The notes beneath the pieces were generated by a model. The model was not told the DNA's origin. It saw only the letters and a list, made by a program, of their open reading frames with translations, and made no database searches. A stretch of 52,024 nucleotides of DNA from Bacteroidia bacterium (GTDB lineage Bacteria > Bacteroidota > Bacteroidia > AKYH767-A > OLB10): the NCBI GenBank assembly GCA_016788165.1, contig JAEUTH010000020.1, forward strand, positions 1 to 52,024, written 5' to 3'. The translations under genes and the position numbers were made by a program. Positions 17,501 to 27,974 of this stretch are shown one piece after another. Every line of letters begins with the position of its first letter. Within the stretch, counting starts at the first letter, position 1.

Positions 17501-19384
17501 ATGCTCAAAAATTATGATGTTATAGTAGTTGGTGCAGGCCATGCGGGTTGCGAAGCAGCAGCGGCAGCAGCAAATATGGGAAGCTCTGTTTTGCTTATTA
17601 CCATGAATATGCAGGTAATTGCCCAGATGAGCTGCAATCCTGCAATGGGAGGTATAGCAAAAGGCCAAATAGTTAGGGAGATTGATGCTTTAGGAGGCTA
17701 TAGCGGAATTGTTACAGATAAAAGCACCGTACAATTTCGCATGCTTAATAGAAGTAAAGGTCCGGCTATGTGGAGTCCGCGCTCTCAAAACGATAGGATG
17801 TTGTTTGCTTTAACTTGGCGCGAAATGTTAGAACAAACTCCAAATGTTGACTTTTGGCAAGATATGGTTAACAGCATTGCGGTTAAAAATGGTAAAATTA
17901 CAGGAGTTACTACTTCAATGGGTTTACACTTTAATTGTAAAGCGCTGGTTTTAACAAATGGAACTTTTTTAAATGGTGTTATTCATATTGGCCAAAAACA
18001 ATTTGTAGGTGGCAGAACAGGCGAAAGAGCAGCAACGGGTATAACAGAAAGCTTATTAAAGCTGGGTTTTGAAAGTGGAAGAATGAAAACGGGAACACCT
18101 CCACGCTTAGATGGCAGGTCACTAAATTACAGTAAAATGGAAAAACAAGAAGGTGATGAGACACCCTCTCAATTTTCGTTTTTAAGTAATACATCTCCCA
18201 TTAAAGAAAAACTAAGAAACCAGCTAAATTGTTGGATTACCTATACAAATGATAAAGTACACGACTTGCTTAAAACCGGGTTTGATGACAGCCCAATGTT
18301 TGCAGGCCGTATTCAAGGGTTAGGTCCCAGGTATTGTCCCAGTATAGAAGATAAAATTAATCGCTTTGCCGATAAAGAAAGACACCAGCTTTTCGTGGAA
18401 CCAGAGGGGTGGAACACCATCGAAATTTACCTGAATGGCTTTAGTACTTCATTGCCTGAAGAAGTGCAATACAAAGCATTGCAAGCTATTCCCGGTTTAG
18501 AAAATGCCAAAATGTTTCGACCCGGTTATGCTATTGAATATGATTATTTTCCACCAACGCAGCTTCATACAAGCTTAGAAACAAAATTAATTGAAGGTCT
18601 TTTTTTTGCAGGACAAATTAATGGCACTACCGGATATGAGGAGGCTGCATGTCAGGGATTAATGGCCGGCATTAATGCGCATTTAAAAACAAGGGATCGT
18701 TCGCCATTAATCCTAAAAAGAAGCGAAGCTTATATTGGTGTCCTGATAGATGACTTAGTTACAAAGGGTACTGATGAGCCGTATAGAATGTTTACCAGTA
18801 GGGCCGAGTTCAGAACATTGTTAAGACAGGATAATGCCGATAGCCGGCTAACTCCATTGGCACATGAATTAGGCCTTGCAAGCGATGAAAGATTAGTCGC
18901 TGTTAATCAAAAAGAAGTAATAATAAATAAAATTATTCAGTTCTTTAAAGAAACAAGCATCAGCCCCGATCAAATTAATAGCTTACTTGTTTCACGTGGA
19001 ACAGATGAGATAAAGCAAAAGACCAAATTAATAAGCCTTCTTTTAAGGCCACAAATTTCTTTCTGCGATTTATGTGTTTCATTCGCACCTTTAAGTAATT
19101 ATCTTACGAATATAAATGCCCTCGAAAATGTTTGCGAACAATCGGAAATCATTATGAAGTATGAAGGCTACATATTGAAGGAACAAGAAATGGTGAATAA
19201 GATGAATAAGTTGGAGTCTGTTCGGCTTTACGAAAATTTTGACTACAATAAAATTAGCTCCTTAAGTACAGAAGCCAGACAGAAGTTGTTAAAAATTAAA
19301 CCAACCACTTTAGGCCAAGCAAGTCGAATAAGTGGAGTTTCGCCTTCCGATATTTCTATCCTGATGGTTTATTTGGGACGCTAA
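17501..19384 (+). CDS. mnmG: tRNA uridine-34 carboxymethylaminomethyl-modification enzyme MnmG (GidA)
   Basis: 627 residues, the standard length. With MnmE it makes the cmnm5 or nm5 group on U34 of several tRNAs. Signatures: FAD-binding [12 protein letters not shown] (9-20), [66 protein letters not shown], and [15 protein letters not shown]. The C-terminal helical region ends with [19 protein letters not shown], the MnmE/tRNA-contacting part. It lies 68 nt after the GT4 gene and 25 nt before a methyltransferase. mnmE is not in the window. Confidence 0.97.
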   Translation: MLKNYDVIVVGAGHAGCEAAAAAANMGSSVLLITMNMQVIAQMSCNPAMGGIAKGQIVREIDALGGYSGIVTDKSTVQFRMLNRSKGPAMWSPRSQNDRMLFALTWREMLEQTPNVDFWQDMVNSIAVKNGKITGVTTSMGLHFNCKALVLTNGTFLNGVIHIGQKQFVGGRTGERAATGITESLLKLGFESGRMKTGTPPRLDGRSLNYSKMEKQEGDETPSQFSFLSNTSPIKEKLRNQLNCWITYTNDKVHDLLKTGFDDSPMFAGRIQGLGPRYCPSIEDKINRFADKERHQLFVEPEGWNTIEIYLNGFSTSLPEEVQYKALQAIPGLENAKMFRPGYAIEYDYFPPTQLHTSLETKLIEGLFFAGQINGTTGYEEAACQGLMAGINAHLKTRDRSPLILKRSEAYIGVLIDDLVTKGTDEPYRMFTSRAEFRTLLRQDNADSRLTPLAHELGLASDERLVAVNQKEVIINKIIQFFKETSISPDQINSLLVSRGTDEIKQKTKLISLLLRPQISFCDLCVSFAPLSNYLTNINALENVCEQSEIIMKYEGYILKEQEMVNKMNKLESVRLYENFDYNKISSLSTEARQKLLKIKPTTLGQASRISGVSPSDISILMVYLGR

Positions 19385-19409
19385 TAACAAACAATATTTA
19401 AAATTTTTG

Positions 19410-20306
19410 ATGGAAACAATTAGCAATTGCCCAATTTGTAATAAGAATCTATTTACTCCCTTTATAACTTGCACGGATTACACAGTAAGTCAAAAAGACT
19501 TTCAAATTGTAACTTGCAATGAATGCAGTTTTAAGTTTACTAACCCGAAACCAACTAACGAAGATTTAGGTTCATACTATAAATCAAACGACTATATATC
19601 ACACACAAATTCAGATAAGGGTTGGTTTAATAAATTATATAAAACCGTTAGAAATTACACAATTGATAAAAAGGTAAAAGCTTTAAGTAAATACAACGCC
19701 CCATCAAAAACGCTATTAGATATTGGATGTGGTACAGGCGAATTTTTGAATGCAGCTAAAATTAAGCAATGGCATGTTACCGGATTAGAGCCAGGTGTTG
19801 ATGCACGCAATTTGGCAATAAAAAACTATGGACTTCACGTGTTTGATATCGACCATTTAGCCAAGCTTAAGCCACAAAGTTTTGACGTAATAACAATGTG
19901 GCATGTTTTAGAGCATATTCCAAACTTGCATGAAACTATTAAACAGTTGAAGCAAATTTTAGCACCTAATGGTACTTTAATTGTAGCTGTACCAAATAGT
20001 AATGCAATTGAAGCAAAAAATTTTGGTCGCTTTTGGGCAGCTTATGATGTACCCAGACATTTAAATCATTTTTCAGCCAAAAACGTAATTAACCTTCTGA
20101 AAATCAACAACTTAGACGTGTGCTCTACAAAACCTATGATTTTTGACCCCTTTTATATTGCTATGCTAAGTGCAAAATATCAAAACAAATCGCCATTTTT
20201 TGGTTTGGTATTGGGTATCTATCATGGGTTAAGAACAAACGTTTTCTCGTTAATTAATGTGCAGCATGCATCAAGTTTGGTTTATACAATCAGACATAAG
20301 AAATAG
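19410..20306 (+). CDS. Class I SAM-dependent methyltransferase with N-terminal zinc-ribbon-like motif
   Basis: 298 residues from the ATG at 19410; a TTG one codon earlier is less likely. The N-terminus has two paired cysteines, C7-x2-C10 and C36-x2-C39, a zinc-ribbon-like element. Motif I is LLDIGCGTGEFLNAA (about 105-119), followed by VTGLEPGVDARNLA, and VITMWHVLEHIPNL, with LAPNGTLIVAVPN. This arrangement (zinc ribbon plus Methyltransf_23-like domain) is common in genes of polysaccharide loci, where the acceptor is a sugar nucleotide or lipid-linked sugar, but the acceptor here is unknown. It is probably co-transcribed with mnmG. Confidence 0.82.
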   Translation: METISNCPICNKNLFTPFITCTDYTVSQKDFQIVTCNECSFKFTNPKPTNEDLGSYYKSNDYISHTNSDKGWFNKLYKTVRNYTIDKKVKALSKYNAPSKTLLDIGCGTGEFLNAAKIKQWHVTGLEPGVDARNLAIKNYGLHVFDIDHLAKLKPQSFDVITMWHVLEHIPNLHETIKQLKQILAPNGTLIVAVPNSNAIEAKNFGRFWAAYDVPRHLNHFSAKNVINLLKINNLDVCSTKPMIFDPFYIAMLSAKYQNKSPFFGLVLGIYHGLRTNVFSLINVQHASSLVYTIRHKK

Positions 20307-20375
20307 CACAAAAGTTGTGAATAAACTTTATTGAGCACTGTTAACGGTTCGTATTCAAAATCATTATTTTGTATC

Positions 20376-21560
20376 ATGTCCAAAATAAACCATGCCATTA
20401 ACTTTGAGTTGGCAGTATCAAACTCAATAGCCAGCAAACCGAGCCATAAGTTCGCTCATAAATATACAGAACAAATGGCGGTATCGCAATTTACCGATCT
20501 TGAAATGGCAAAAAAGCATGCAGCTTGGCGAAGGTGGAAAGCAGTTGAAAATATGGATAAATATTTAATAGAATTTGAGTCGAACTTAATTAAAACCGGA
20601 GCTAAAGTTTTGTGGGCACAAAATCAGGATGAAGCCCAGAAAGAGCTGGCCTCTTTATTAAAAAAAAATTATGCAACAGAGGCATATTTTGAGCCATCCC
20701 CAAATTCTCAAATGTCATTTATTGACCAAGCACTTAAACAACAAGATGTAAAACAAGTATCATTTAGCGATTATAACGCAATAACATCAACTGTAATTGC
20801 AGAAGCAAATTTTATAATTGCCGATCCGGGAGCAATAGCATTTGTAAGCAACAGTACCAACTTACAGCAAGCATTTAGCAAAGCCAGATGTGTTATTGCT
20901 ATTGCTACGGTAAGTAGTATTTTAACACATATAAATGACATAAACCTCTTTGTACCGCTTACAGCGTCATATACCTATTTAAAAAATAACACGCCATTAT
21001 TAAGCCTGCTCTTTGGCCAGCGTAAACCCGAAGAATCGGAAGGCTTACCCGAACTTAACGTTTTGCTTATTGACGATTGTTCGACTGTTTTAAACGATAC
21101 CAAAGCGCGCCAAAGCATTTGGTGCATTAACTGTCAGGCCTGTGCAAATAGCTGCCCGGTTGCATCAACTATTGGCAAAGAAACAACGCTCTATCAAAAT
21201 CCGCAACAAGCAATAGTTAATCCAATCAAACATGGATTTGATAGTCACGGCTATTTAAACCATACAACAACATTATGTGGCAGTTGTACTGAAGTTTGTC
21301 CGGTTAAAATAAATATTAACCAACTATTCATTCATAATCGCGCCAAGCATATACAACAAAATGGCGCATCGCAAAAAGAAAAATGGTTTTACCTGTTATG
21401 GAAAAAAACCATGCTTAACCGGAATAAATATCAAATAGGAAAATTTACTACATATAGTTGGGTTATGGAAAGTGTTTATGCTAAAACGTGGAACAAATCC
21501 GAAAAACCGATTAAGCCCGAACTAACATTCCAACAAATGTGGATCAATAAATTCCAATAA
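20376..21560 (+). CDS. LutB/LldF-like iron-sulfur LUD domain protein
   Basis: 394 residues from the ATG at 20376; an in-frame TTG at 20331 would add 15 residues not seen in the family. Residues about 40-230 form the LUD domain (ANFIIADPGAIAFVSNST inside it). The C-terminal part has two ferredoxin-type [4Fe-4S] sites: CINCQACANSCPV and LCGSCTEVCPVKIN. These match LutB of the LutABC lactate-utilisation complex, but LutB is normally about 460-480 residues, and this protein stops earlier. Genes for LutA and LutC are not adjacent, so either they are elsewhere or this protein has another redox partner. Confidence 0.8.
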   Translation: MSKINHAINFELAVSNSIASKPSHKFAHKYTEQMAVSQFTDLEMAKKHAAWRRWKAVENMDKYLIEFESNLIKTGAKVLWAQNQDEAQKELASLLKKNYATEAYFEPSPNSQMSFIDQALKQQDVKQVSFSDYNAITSTVIAEANFIIADPGAIAFVSNSTNLQQAFSKARCVIAIATVSSILTHINDINLFVPLTASYTYLKNNTPLLSLLFGQRKPEESEGLPELNVLLIDDCSTVLNDTKARQSIWCINCQACANSCPVASTIGKETTLYQNPQQAIVNPIKHGFDSHGYLNHTTTLCGSCTEVCPVKININQLFIHNRAKHIQQNGASQKEKWFYLLWKKTMLNRNKYQIGKFTTYSWVMESVYAKTWNKSEKPIKPELTFQQMWINKFQ

Positions 21561-21565
21561 ATTAA

Positions 21566-22762
21566 TTAATGGGCAACAACCACTTTATAAATTTTCCTTA
21601 ACCCATTATTACTTGTAAGCTCACAGCAATAAACTCCGGAAGGCCAAGATGCAACTGTTACAATGGTACTCATAATAGGTGCATCAATAATTACCTTACC
21701 AAAACAATTTGTTATACGCATGTGATCGAAATTACTGGGTAGCATAATGTTTTGAGATGCCGGATTTGGAAAAAGCAAATCATTATTATAATGGTTATTA
21801 ATGCCGGCATTAAAACTCAATTTAACTAAGCCGTCAAAGGTACTGCCAATCCACAATATACCCTGATTATAAAATAAACAATGTAATTGATTAGATGGTA
21901 ATGCACTGTTTTGTGTAGTATAGTGTGTAAAATTGGTTGCATTTTTTAAAATCAAACCTTGTGTAGGTGAGGTCATCCATAGATTTCCAACACCATCAAA
22001 ACACAAATCATTTAAAGAGTTAACCGGCATACCAGAGTTGTTGGTATTATAAGTAATCCAACTATTGGGATTAAGGTAAACAACCAGACCCGATGACGGT
22101 GTTGCAATCCATGCTTTTTGGTTTGTATCAAGAGCTGTACTAAGTGTTGTGTTATCAGGGAAACCTGAGTTTACTATGGTGTATGCATGAAACAATGAAT
22201 CATAGGTTGCAAAGCCACCATTTATGCTACCAATAAATAATTGATTTAGACCAACGGCCACATGCGTAAAATGATTGGTTGCTAAGCCACTATTAAAAAT
22301 ATTGTACGTAGTAAATAAAGTATCATTATAAACACTTAACCCATTGGTGGTGGCAAACCAAACATCACCGTTTGGTGCAGTACTTATGCCTTTTATTGTG
22401 TTGCTGGCTATGCTACTATTCTGTGTATTAAAAACGGTCCAATTAGTCCCATCAAAACTACATGCGCCATTATTAAAAGTACCCACCCATAGCCGGTTTA
22501 GTGAGTCAAAAGCAATACTTCTGATTTGATTTGATGCAATTCCACTATTACCGGTATTATAAGTATTCCAATTAGTCCCATCAAAACGTGCTAAGCCATT
22601 ATCGGTACCAATCCAAAGTACATTACTGTTATCAAAAGCCAAACATTTAACGGCATTATCAGGCAAGCCTGAGTTGGATTGATTGAACAGTATCCATGTT
22701 TGAGCAATTGTAGTTACAGGCATTAAAAATATTAGCAAACAGAAAATAATATCTCTCACCAT
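21566..22762 (-). CDS. Secreted beta-propeller protein with T9SS sorting domain
   Basis: 398 residues. After the signal peptide (ending TTIAQ, residue 21) a repeat of about 42-45 residues appears roughly seven times, each with the pattern [AL]FD..N.LW[IV]GT..G[LA]..FDG..W..YNT.NSG. This is the propeller-type repeat found in hybrid two-component sensors, here without any kinase or regulator part. The C-terminal 75 residues (PNPASQNIMLP ... SGVYCCELTSNNG) are a T9SS type A domain. It ends 5 nt from the convergent LutB-like gene. The likely role is a surface ligand-binding protein; the ligand is unknown. Confidence 0.87.
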   Translation of the reverse strand: MVRDIIFCLLIFLMPVTTIAQTWILFNQSNSGLPDNAVKCLAFDNSNVLWIGTDNGLARFDGTNWNTYNTGNSGIASNQIRSIAFDSLNRLWVGTFNNGACSFDGTNWTVFNTQNSSIASNTIKGISTAPNGDVWFATTNGLSVYNDTLFTTYNIFNSGLATNHFTHVAVGLNQLFIGSINGGFATYDSLFHAYTIVNSGFPDNTTLSTALDTNQKAWIATPSSGLVVYLNPNSWITYNTNNSGMPVNSLNDLCFDGVGNLWMTSPTQGLILKNATNFTHYTTQNSALPSNQLHCLFYNQGILWIGSTFDGLVKLSFNAGINNHYNNDLLFPNPASQNIMLPSNFDHMRITNCFGKVIIDAPIMSTIVTVASWPSGVYCCELTSNNGLRKIYKVVVAH

Positions 22763-22883
22763 GTAAATGCTTAAATGTTATACAGAGCGAAACTAAAACA
22801 AAAATTATTGAAAGCGGTAGTTTGCAGTATTCACTTAATAAACAAGTAAATAGAATTAATAATTCAGCGTTTCTAAAGTTTTT

Positions 22884-22891
22884 TACATTTG
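22884..22891 (+). promoter_or_regulatory. -7 element upstream of fabH
   Basis: TACATTTG matches the TAnnTTTG consensus exactly and lies 29 nt before the fabH start at 22921. The region where a -33 TTTG should be (about 22860-22866) is AT-rich without a clear match. It would drive fabH-accB-accC. Confidence 0.45.
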
Positions 22892-22920
22892 TTTCCCTTT
22901 TTAAAACATAAAGCGTTATT

Positions 22921-23910
22921 ATGGGAAAAATAAACGCTGCAATAACTGCAGTAAATGGTTGGGTGCCAGACTATGTGATGACAAATCAAGAGCTGGAAAA
23001 ATATGTTGATACCAACGATGAGTGGATACAAACACGCACCGGCATAAAAGAAAGACGCGTACTAAAAGGAGAAGGCAAAGGCGTTTCTGATATAATGGTA
23101 CCAGCGGTTTTGGGTCTTCTTAAAAAACGTGGCATTGGTGCTGACGAAATTGACTTAATTATTTGTGCAACTACCACTCCTGATATGGTTTTTCCGGCTA
23201 CAGCCAATGTAGTAGCCGACAAAATTGGCGCAACAAACGCCTGGGGTTATGATGTAAGTGCTGCATGCTCGGGCTTTTTATTTTCATTAGCTACAGGAGC
23301 CCAGTTTATCGAAACCGGGAAGTACAAAAAAGTTTTAGTTATTGGGGCAGATAAAATGTCATCAATCCTTAACTTACAAGACAGAGCTACCTGTATAATT
23401 TTTGGTGATGGAGGCGGTTGTGTTTTATTAGAGCCCAATACCGAAGGTTTAGGTGTTATTGACTCTGTTTTAAAAAGTGACGGTAGCGGACGCGCCTACC
23501 TACACCAAAAGGCAGGCGGCAGCATTAAACCAGCTTCACATGAAACGGTTGATGCACGCGAACATTTTGTGTATCAGGAAGGTAAAACCGTTTTTAAATT
23601 TGCTGTTACCAATATGGCACAGGCATGTGTAGATATAATGGAAAGAAATTACCTGACAGCCGAAACCGTTAACTGGTTAGTACCCCACCAAGCTAATAGA
23701 AGGATTATTGATGCAACCAGTGAACGTATGGGTATTGGTGAAGAAAAAGTAACCATAAACATTCAAAAATACGGAAACACTACCAATGGAACACTGCCCC
23801 TGTGTTTATGGGAGTGGGAGGATAAGTTTAAAAAAGGAGATAATATTATATTGGCAGCTTTTGGTGGAGGATTCACTTGGGGCGCCATTTATATAAAATG
23901 GGCTTATTAA
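22921..23910 (+). CDS. fabH: 3-oxoacyl-ACP synthase III (FabH)
   Basis: 329 residues. FabH condenses acetyl-CoA (or a branched acyl-CoA) with malonyl-ACP to begin fatty-acid synthesis. The triad is visible: C116 in SAACSGFLFS, H256 in VPHQANRRII and N286 in YGNTTNGTLP. The N-terminal RTGIKERRV is the CoA-contacting part typical of the family. It heads the set fabH-accB-accC, an arrangement that links chain initiation with malonyl-CoA supply. The rpmF and plsX genes that precede fabH in many bacteria are absent here. Confidence 0.95.
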   Translation: MGKINAAITAVNGWVPDYVMTNQELEKYVDTNDEWIQTRTGIKERRVLKGEGKGVSDIMVPAVLGLLKKRGIGADEIDLIICATTTPDMVFPATANVVADKIGATNAWGYDVSAACSGFLFSLATGAQFIETGKYKKVLVIGADKMSSILNLQDRATCIIFGDGGGCVLLEPNTEGLGVIDSVLKSDGSGRAYLHQKAGGSIKPASHETVDAREHFVYQEGKTVFKFAVTNMAQACVDIMERNYLTAETVNWLVPHQANRRIIDATSERMGIGEEKVTINIQKYGNTTNGTLPLCLWEWEDKFKKGDNIILAAFGGGFTWGAIYIKWAY

Positions 23911-23976
23911 TATAAAACCCTAAAAGAAGTCAAACTAAAAACCATTCATTTTAAAACGAAAATATACCCCATTACT

Positions 23977-24462
23977 ATGAATAAAAAAGAAATAGAAGAG
24001 CTTATAAAGTTTGTATCAAAAGCAGGCGTAAGCGAAGTAAGCTTAGAGCAGGAAGGCTTTAAGATTACTATTAAAAACGAACAAAAAGTGCGCGAGCAAA
24101 TAGTAGTACAGGCTGCACAACCTACTATTGCAGCACCACAACCCGTTGCTATACCTCAGGCACCACAGGCAGCAGCAGCAGCACCATCTGCACCGGTTTC
24201 GACAAGTGGCGATGACTCAAAATATATTACAATCAAATCGCCCATGATTGGTACTTTTTACCGCTCACCGGCACCCGACAAACCTAACTTTGTTAATGTG
24301 GGTGATGATATTAAAGCAGGCAAAGCAATTTGCATAATAGAAGCAATGAAATTGTTTAACGAAATTGAGTCGGAAGTATCAGGTAAAATTGTGAAATGCT
24401 TAGTCGAAAATGCCTCACCGGTCGAGTACGATCAACCATTATTTTTAGTTGACCCAAGTTAA
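23977..24462 (+). CDS. accB: Biotin carboxyl carrier protein of acetyl-CoA carboxylase (AccB)
   Basis: 161 residues, the usual length. A short N-terminal helix pair (about 1-45) is followed by an alanine/proline-rich linker (about 46-75, rich in A, P and Q) and then the C-terminal biotinyl domain. The biotin-accepting lysine is K125 in [11 protein letters not shown]. The protein carries carboxybiotin between AccC and the carboxyltransferase AccA/AccD. It lies 66 nt after fabH and 48 nt before accC, most likely one transcript. Confidence 0.95.
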   Translation: MNKKEIEELIKFVSKAGVSEVSLEQEGFKITIKNEQKVREQIVVQAAQPTIAAPQPVAIPQAPQAAAAAPSAPVSTSGDDSKYITIKSPMIGTFYRSPAPDKPNFVNVGDDIKAGKAICIIEAMKLFNEIESEVSGKIVKCLVENASPVEYDQPLFLVDPS

Positions 24463-24510
24463 TTTATCCAACAAATAATAAAAAAATAGCAACCACAACC
24501 CAATAAAAGT

Positions 24511-25848
24511 ATGTTTAAAAAAATACTGATAGCCAACAGAGGCGAAATAGCATTACGCATTATACGAACCTGTAAAGAAATGGGTATTAATACAGTTGCT
24601 GTTTACAGTACTGCCGATAAAAGTAGTTTACACGTACGCTTTGCAGACGAGGCTGTATGTATAGGCCCTGCACCATCGCGCGATAGCTATTTGAACATGG
24701 CAAATATTATAGCAGCAGCCGAAATAACCAATGCCGATGCCATACACCCGGGCTATGGTTTTTTAAGTGAAAACTCGCGCTTTTCGGCTATATGTGCCGA
24801 AAATGGCATTAAGTTTATTGGCGCAACACCTGAGCAAATTGATGGTATGGGCGATAAATCGAATGCCAAAGCTACTATGAAAGCTGCCGGAGTACCCTGT
24901 ATTCCGGGCTCCGAAGGTCTTCTAACAAATATAGCCGAAGCCCTTGCTATAGCCGAGGAAATAAAATACCCGGTTATACTTAAAGCAACTGCAGGTGGCG
25001 GAGGCCGTGGCATGCGTATTGTTTGGAAAGCCGAAGATTTAGAGCCTGCCTGGGATTCGGCAAGACAAGAAGCCGGTGCTGCATTTGGTAATGATGGAAT
25101 GTATATGGAAAAATACATTGAAGAACCGCGACACATCGAAATTCAAATTGCAGGCGACCAATACGGAAAAGCATGTCACTTAAGCGAGCGCGACTGCTCC
25201 ATACAACGCAGACATCAAAAACTACTCGAAGAAACGCCCAGTCCTTTTATGACTGCACAACTACGTGAAGCTATGGGCGAAGCGGCTATTAAAGCAGCCA
25301 TGGCAGTTAAATACGAAGGTGTGGGTACTGTTGAGTTTTTAGTTGACAAGCACCGTAACTTCTACTTTATGGAAATGAATACACGCATTCAGGTTGAACA
25401 TTGCATAACAGAAGAAGTAATTAATTACGATTTAATAAAAGAGCAAATTAAAATTGCTGCAGGCGTGCCTATAAGTGGTAAAAATCATTATCCGGCCATG
25501 CATGCCATTGAATGTCGCATAAATGCCGAAGATCCATTAAACGGTTTTAGGCCTTGTCCGGGCAAAATAACCAACCTGCATGTACCGGGCGGCCACGGTG
25601 TTAGGGTTGACTCGCATGTATATGCCAGCTACACAATCCCTTCAAATTATGACAGCATGATTTCGAAGCTGATTACTATAGCACAAACACGCGAAGAGGC
25701 CATACAAACAATGGAACGTGCATTAAGCGAATATGTAATTGAAGGTGTAAAAACAACCATCCCATTTCATCAAAAACTGATGCAAGACGAAAACTTCAGA
25801 AAAGGTAATTACACTACCAAATTCATGGAGTCGTTTAAGTACGATTAA
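24511..25848 (+). CDS. accC: Acetyl-CoA carboxylase, biotin carboxylase subunit (AccC)
   Basis: 445 residues, the typical length of the single-subunit biotin carboxylase. It carboxylates the biotin on AccB with ATP and bicarbonate. Motifs: [17 protein letters not shown] at the N-terminus, [13 protein letters not shown], the ATP-grasp glycine loop [12 protein letters not shown] (about 164-175), [11 protein letters not shown], and [11 protein letters not shown] (about 290-300). Downstream is a strong terminator at 25867-25903, which ends the fabH-accB-accC unit. Confidence 0.97.
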   Translation: MFKKILIANRGEIALRIIRTCKEMGINTVAVYSTADKSSLHVRFADEAVCIGPAPSRDSYLNMANIIAAAEITNADAIHPGYGFLSENSRFSAICAENGIKFIGATPEQIDGMGDKSNAKATMKAAGVPCIPGSEGLLTNIAEALAIAEEIKYPVILKATAGGGGRGMRIVWKAEDLEPAWDSARQEAGAAFGNDGMYMEKYIEEPRHIEIQIAGDQYGKACHLSERDCSIQRRHQKLLEETPSPFMTAQLREAMGEAAIKAAMAVKYEGVGTVEFLVDKHRNFYFMEMNTRIQVEHCITEEVINYDLIKEQIKIAAGVPISGKNHYPAMHAIECRINAEDPLNGFRPCPGKITNLHVPGGHGVRVDSHVYASYTIPSNYDSMISKLITIAQTREEAIQTMERALSEYVIEGVKTTIPFHQKLMQDENFRKGNYTTKFMESFKYD

Positions 25849-25866
25849 GCTACATTAACATTAAAT

Positions 25867-25903
25867 AAAAACCCCCGCTTACATTCTAAGGCGGGGTTTT
25901 TTT
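25867..25903. terminator. Bidirectional intrinsic terminator after accC
   Basis: A GC-rich inverted repeat (CCCCCGC at 25872-25878 and GCGGGG at 25891-25896) flanked by A5 on the left and T7 on the right. It ends accC transcription and, read on the other strand, the DUF3817 gene. Confidence 0.88.
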
Positions 25904-25914
25904 ATTTCTTATAA

Positions 25915-26208
25915 TCAGTTTTGTACGGATGTTTTAGGTAAATAACGCTCTAAAAAAAAAGTACCAAAGGGCACAATAGAAAGCAAAAATAAAGTAACCA
26001 TAGTTGTGATTTTTAATTTTTGTTTGGTGTGCAAGCCTGCTAATAAAACAACAAAAGCAACAAAAAGAACACCATGAATTGTGCCTGCTAACTTAACGGC
26101 TTCGGGCAAACCCATAAAATACTTTAAGGGCATAGCCACTAATAGCAACAACAAATAAGAAACGCCTTCGGCATGGCCAATGTTTAAAAAGAGTTTTCGT
26201 AAATCCAT
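25915..26208 (-). CDS. DUF3817 small membrane protein
   Basis: 97 residues from the ATG at 26208 (MDLRKLFLNIGHAEGVSYLL); the open frame extends ten codons further up, but the family starts here. Three hydrophobic segments are visible: about 15-32, 46-66 and 72-90. GHAEGVSYLLLLLVAMPLKY and AGTIHGVLFVAFV are the DUF3817 signature, small membrane proteins of unknown role sometimes joined to a transporter-like region. The gene is convergent with accC, with the shared terminator between them. Confidence 0.85.
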   Translation of the reverse strand: MDLRKLFLNIGHAEGVSYLLLLLVAMPLKYFMGLPEAVKLAGTIHGVLFVAFVVLLAGLHTKQKLKITTMVTLFLLSIVPFGTFFLERYLPKTSVQN

Positions 26209-26388
26209 GCAGGCAAAGGTATAAGTATAGCAATACAAATACTCGGGCTTAATAATGATGTATGTGGTTTAAACAACACAACTCATTTTATTGACCCGTT
26301 TAAAAGTATATCAATCAAACGTTAAAACAATAGCTGGTACCAATCGGCTATAAGCATATTATTTTAGCATTTATAAATCAACACTATT

Positions 26389-27828
26389 ATGCCAATCGTA
26401 TTTGCCGACATACATTGTCATCCGTCCATGAAACCTTTTGGGCTAAGCTTCCAATCAAACAACCATACAGCCCAAAGCAATCAGCCCAATATGCCAACAT
26501 CAACCTGGTACAAAAACAAGCCCGGCATAGGCGATAAAGTAGCTAACGAACTGGGTGGGCTAACATTATTTACACAAAGCGATTATCAAACCTTACAAAA
26601 AGGCAATATGCGTTTTGTGGTATCGTCAATTTACCCTGTCGAAAAAGGCTTTGTTGCTTCGCACGGTTTGTTAGGCGAAAAACTTATCGAAAAAGTAATG
26701 GGCATAGGAGCCAACAGGATAAATTATATTCAAAAACACAACAACTACTATGCAGATGCTAAAAACGAATACGATTTCTTAATGCAACTAAACGATGTTG
26801 CCATAAACATAGATGGTCAAGCCTTTATGTACAGAACGCTTACATCGGGTAAGGATATAGAAAAATTGCAAAGCATGTACAGCAACAGCAATGTGATTAT
26901 TAATGTAATTAGTATTGAAGGTGGTCATGCACTTAACTGCGGACTGCCCGGTATTAAAGCAAATACCGATGACGTTTTAGCCAATGTTGAAAAAATCAGA
27001 AAATGGACACATCGTCCCTTTTTTATCACCTTGGCACATCACTTCTATAACGAACTATGCGGCCATGCACGCAGTTTGCATCTGCCACTGCAAAAGCAAT
27101 TAAAAATTAATCAAAATCAATATTTAGATACCGGTATAAACCCATTGGGTTTTGATGTTATAAATGCCATGCTGCAAAACCGGGATGGATGCAGAATTTT
27201 AGTTGACATTAAACACATGAGTCGCCAAAGTCGTTTACAATATTTCGAAATTGCAAAAACAAAACAAGTACCCATTATAGCAAGCCATGCTGGTGTAACA
27301 GGTTTACACAATCCACAAGGCCATGAAACCATAAAAGGCGCATCAAAAAAATTTATGACCGATGATATTAATTTTTACGATGATGAAATAATTGCAATTG
27401 CAGCCAGCGATGGCTTAATAGGCATACAGTTAGACGAAAGACGCATGGCAAGCAACGATGCCTTGTTTGAAGCAAACACAACTGACCTTACCTATAGATG
27501 GGAGAAATGGGCCGAATTATTATGGCGTCAGTTTTTTCATATAGCGCAAGTATTAGATAATGAAAGCATGTATGCATGGGATTGCATCTGCATAGGTTCA
27601 GACTTTGATGGGTTGATAAACCCCATAGGCCCTTACTGGACTGCCGCAGAAACAGAAGAACTGTACAAGCAGTTACTTAAGCATGCAAGCCAAACGGTGC
27701 CAGGTTACCGCTGGCAATTTGCTGCTAATAATGCAAGCCCTAAACTGATAGCCGATAAAATTATGAGCACCAATGCCATTGGCTTTGTTGCCAAACATTA
27801 CACAACGGCTATTAACCCGGCTATATAA
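26389..27828 (+). CDS. Peptidase M19-like membrane dipeptidase family protein
   Basis: 479 residues. D7-I-H9-C-H11 at the N-terminus is the first zinc pair of the renal-dipeptidase/amidohydrolase fold. Further zinc or active-site elements are the glutamate in SIEGGHALNCG, ITLAHHFYNELCGHA, and IIASHAGVTGLHNPQ, and a terminal GSDFDG motif (about 405). The distinct GSDFDGLINPIG with HRPFFITLAHH is the M19 pattern. No signal peptide or membrane anchor is seen, so the protein is probably cytoplasmic despite the family name. It would cleave dipeptides or act on a related amide. It is longer than classical M19 enzymes (about 320-400), with an extra segment between the HxH motif and the first glutamate. 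Confidence 0.82.
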   Translation: MPIVFADIHCHPSMKPFGLSFQSNNHTAQSNQPNMPTSTWYKNKPGIGDKVANELGGLTLFTQSDYQTLQKGNMRFVVSSIYPVEKGFVASHGLLGEKLIEKVMGIGANRINYIQKHNNYYADAKNEYDFLMQLNDVAINIDGQAFMYRTLTSGKDIEKLQSMYSNSNVIINVISIEGGHALNCGLPGIKANTDDVLANVEKIRKWTHRPFFITLAHHFYNELCGHARSLHLPLQKQLKINQNQYLDTGINPLGFDVINAMLQNRDGCRILVDIKHMSRQSRLQYFEIAKTKQVPIIASHAGVTGLHNPQGHETIKGASKKFMTDDINFYDDEIIAIAASDGLIGIQLDERRMASNDALFEANTTDLTYRWEKWAELLWRQFFHIAQVLDNESMYAWDCICIGSDFDGLINPIGPYWTAAETEELYKQLLKHASQTVPGYRWQFAANNASPKLIADKIMSTNAIGFVAKHYTTAINPAI

Positions 27829-27917
27829 AAATAGAGGCTTGGGCATTTTTAATGGTTTTGTGTAAAGCTTAGGCAATTAACATTTGCTTAAATAAAGCGG
27901 TTATTGCTTGTTGATAA

Positions 27918-27948
27918 ATTGAATAACATCAGATATATATTATCTTTG
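27918..27948 (+). promoter_or_regulatory. Promoter of the suf genes
   Basis: ATTG (27918-27921), a 19-nt spacer and TATCTTTG (27941-27948, a perfect TAnnTTTG) make a good Bacteroidota promoter. The start of sufA at 27975 lies 26 nt beyond the -7 box. Confidence 0.58.
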
Positions 27949-27974
27949 GAACCGCATTTTTGAACAATATCAAC

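Noticed and set aside
20316..20324. TTATTCACA-type DnaA-box match on the minus strand upstream of the LutB-like gene
   Set aside because: A single site in an AT-rich gap with no second box nearby; taken as a chance match and used to gauge the background for the region at 6620-7187.
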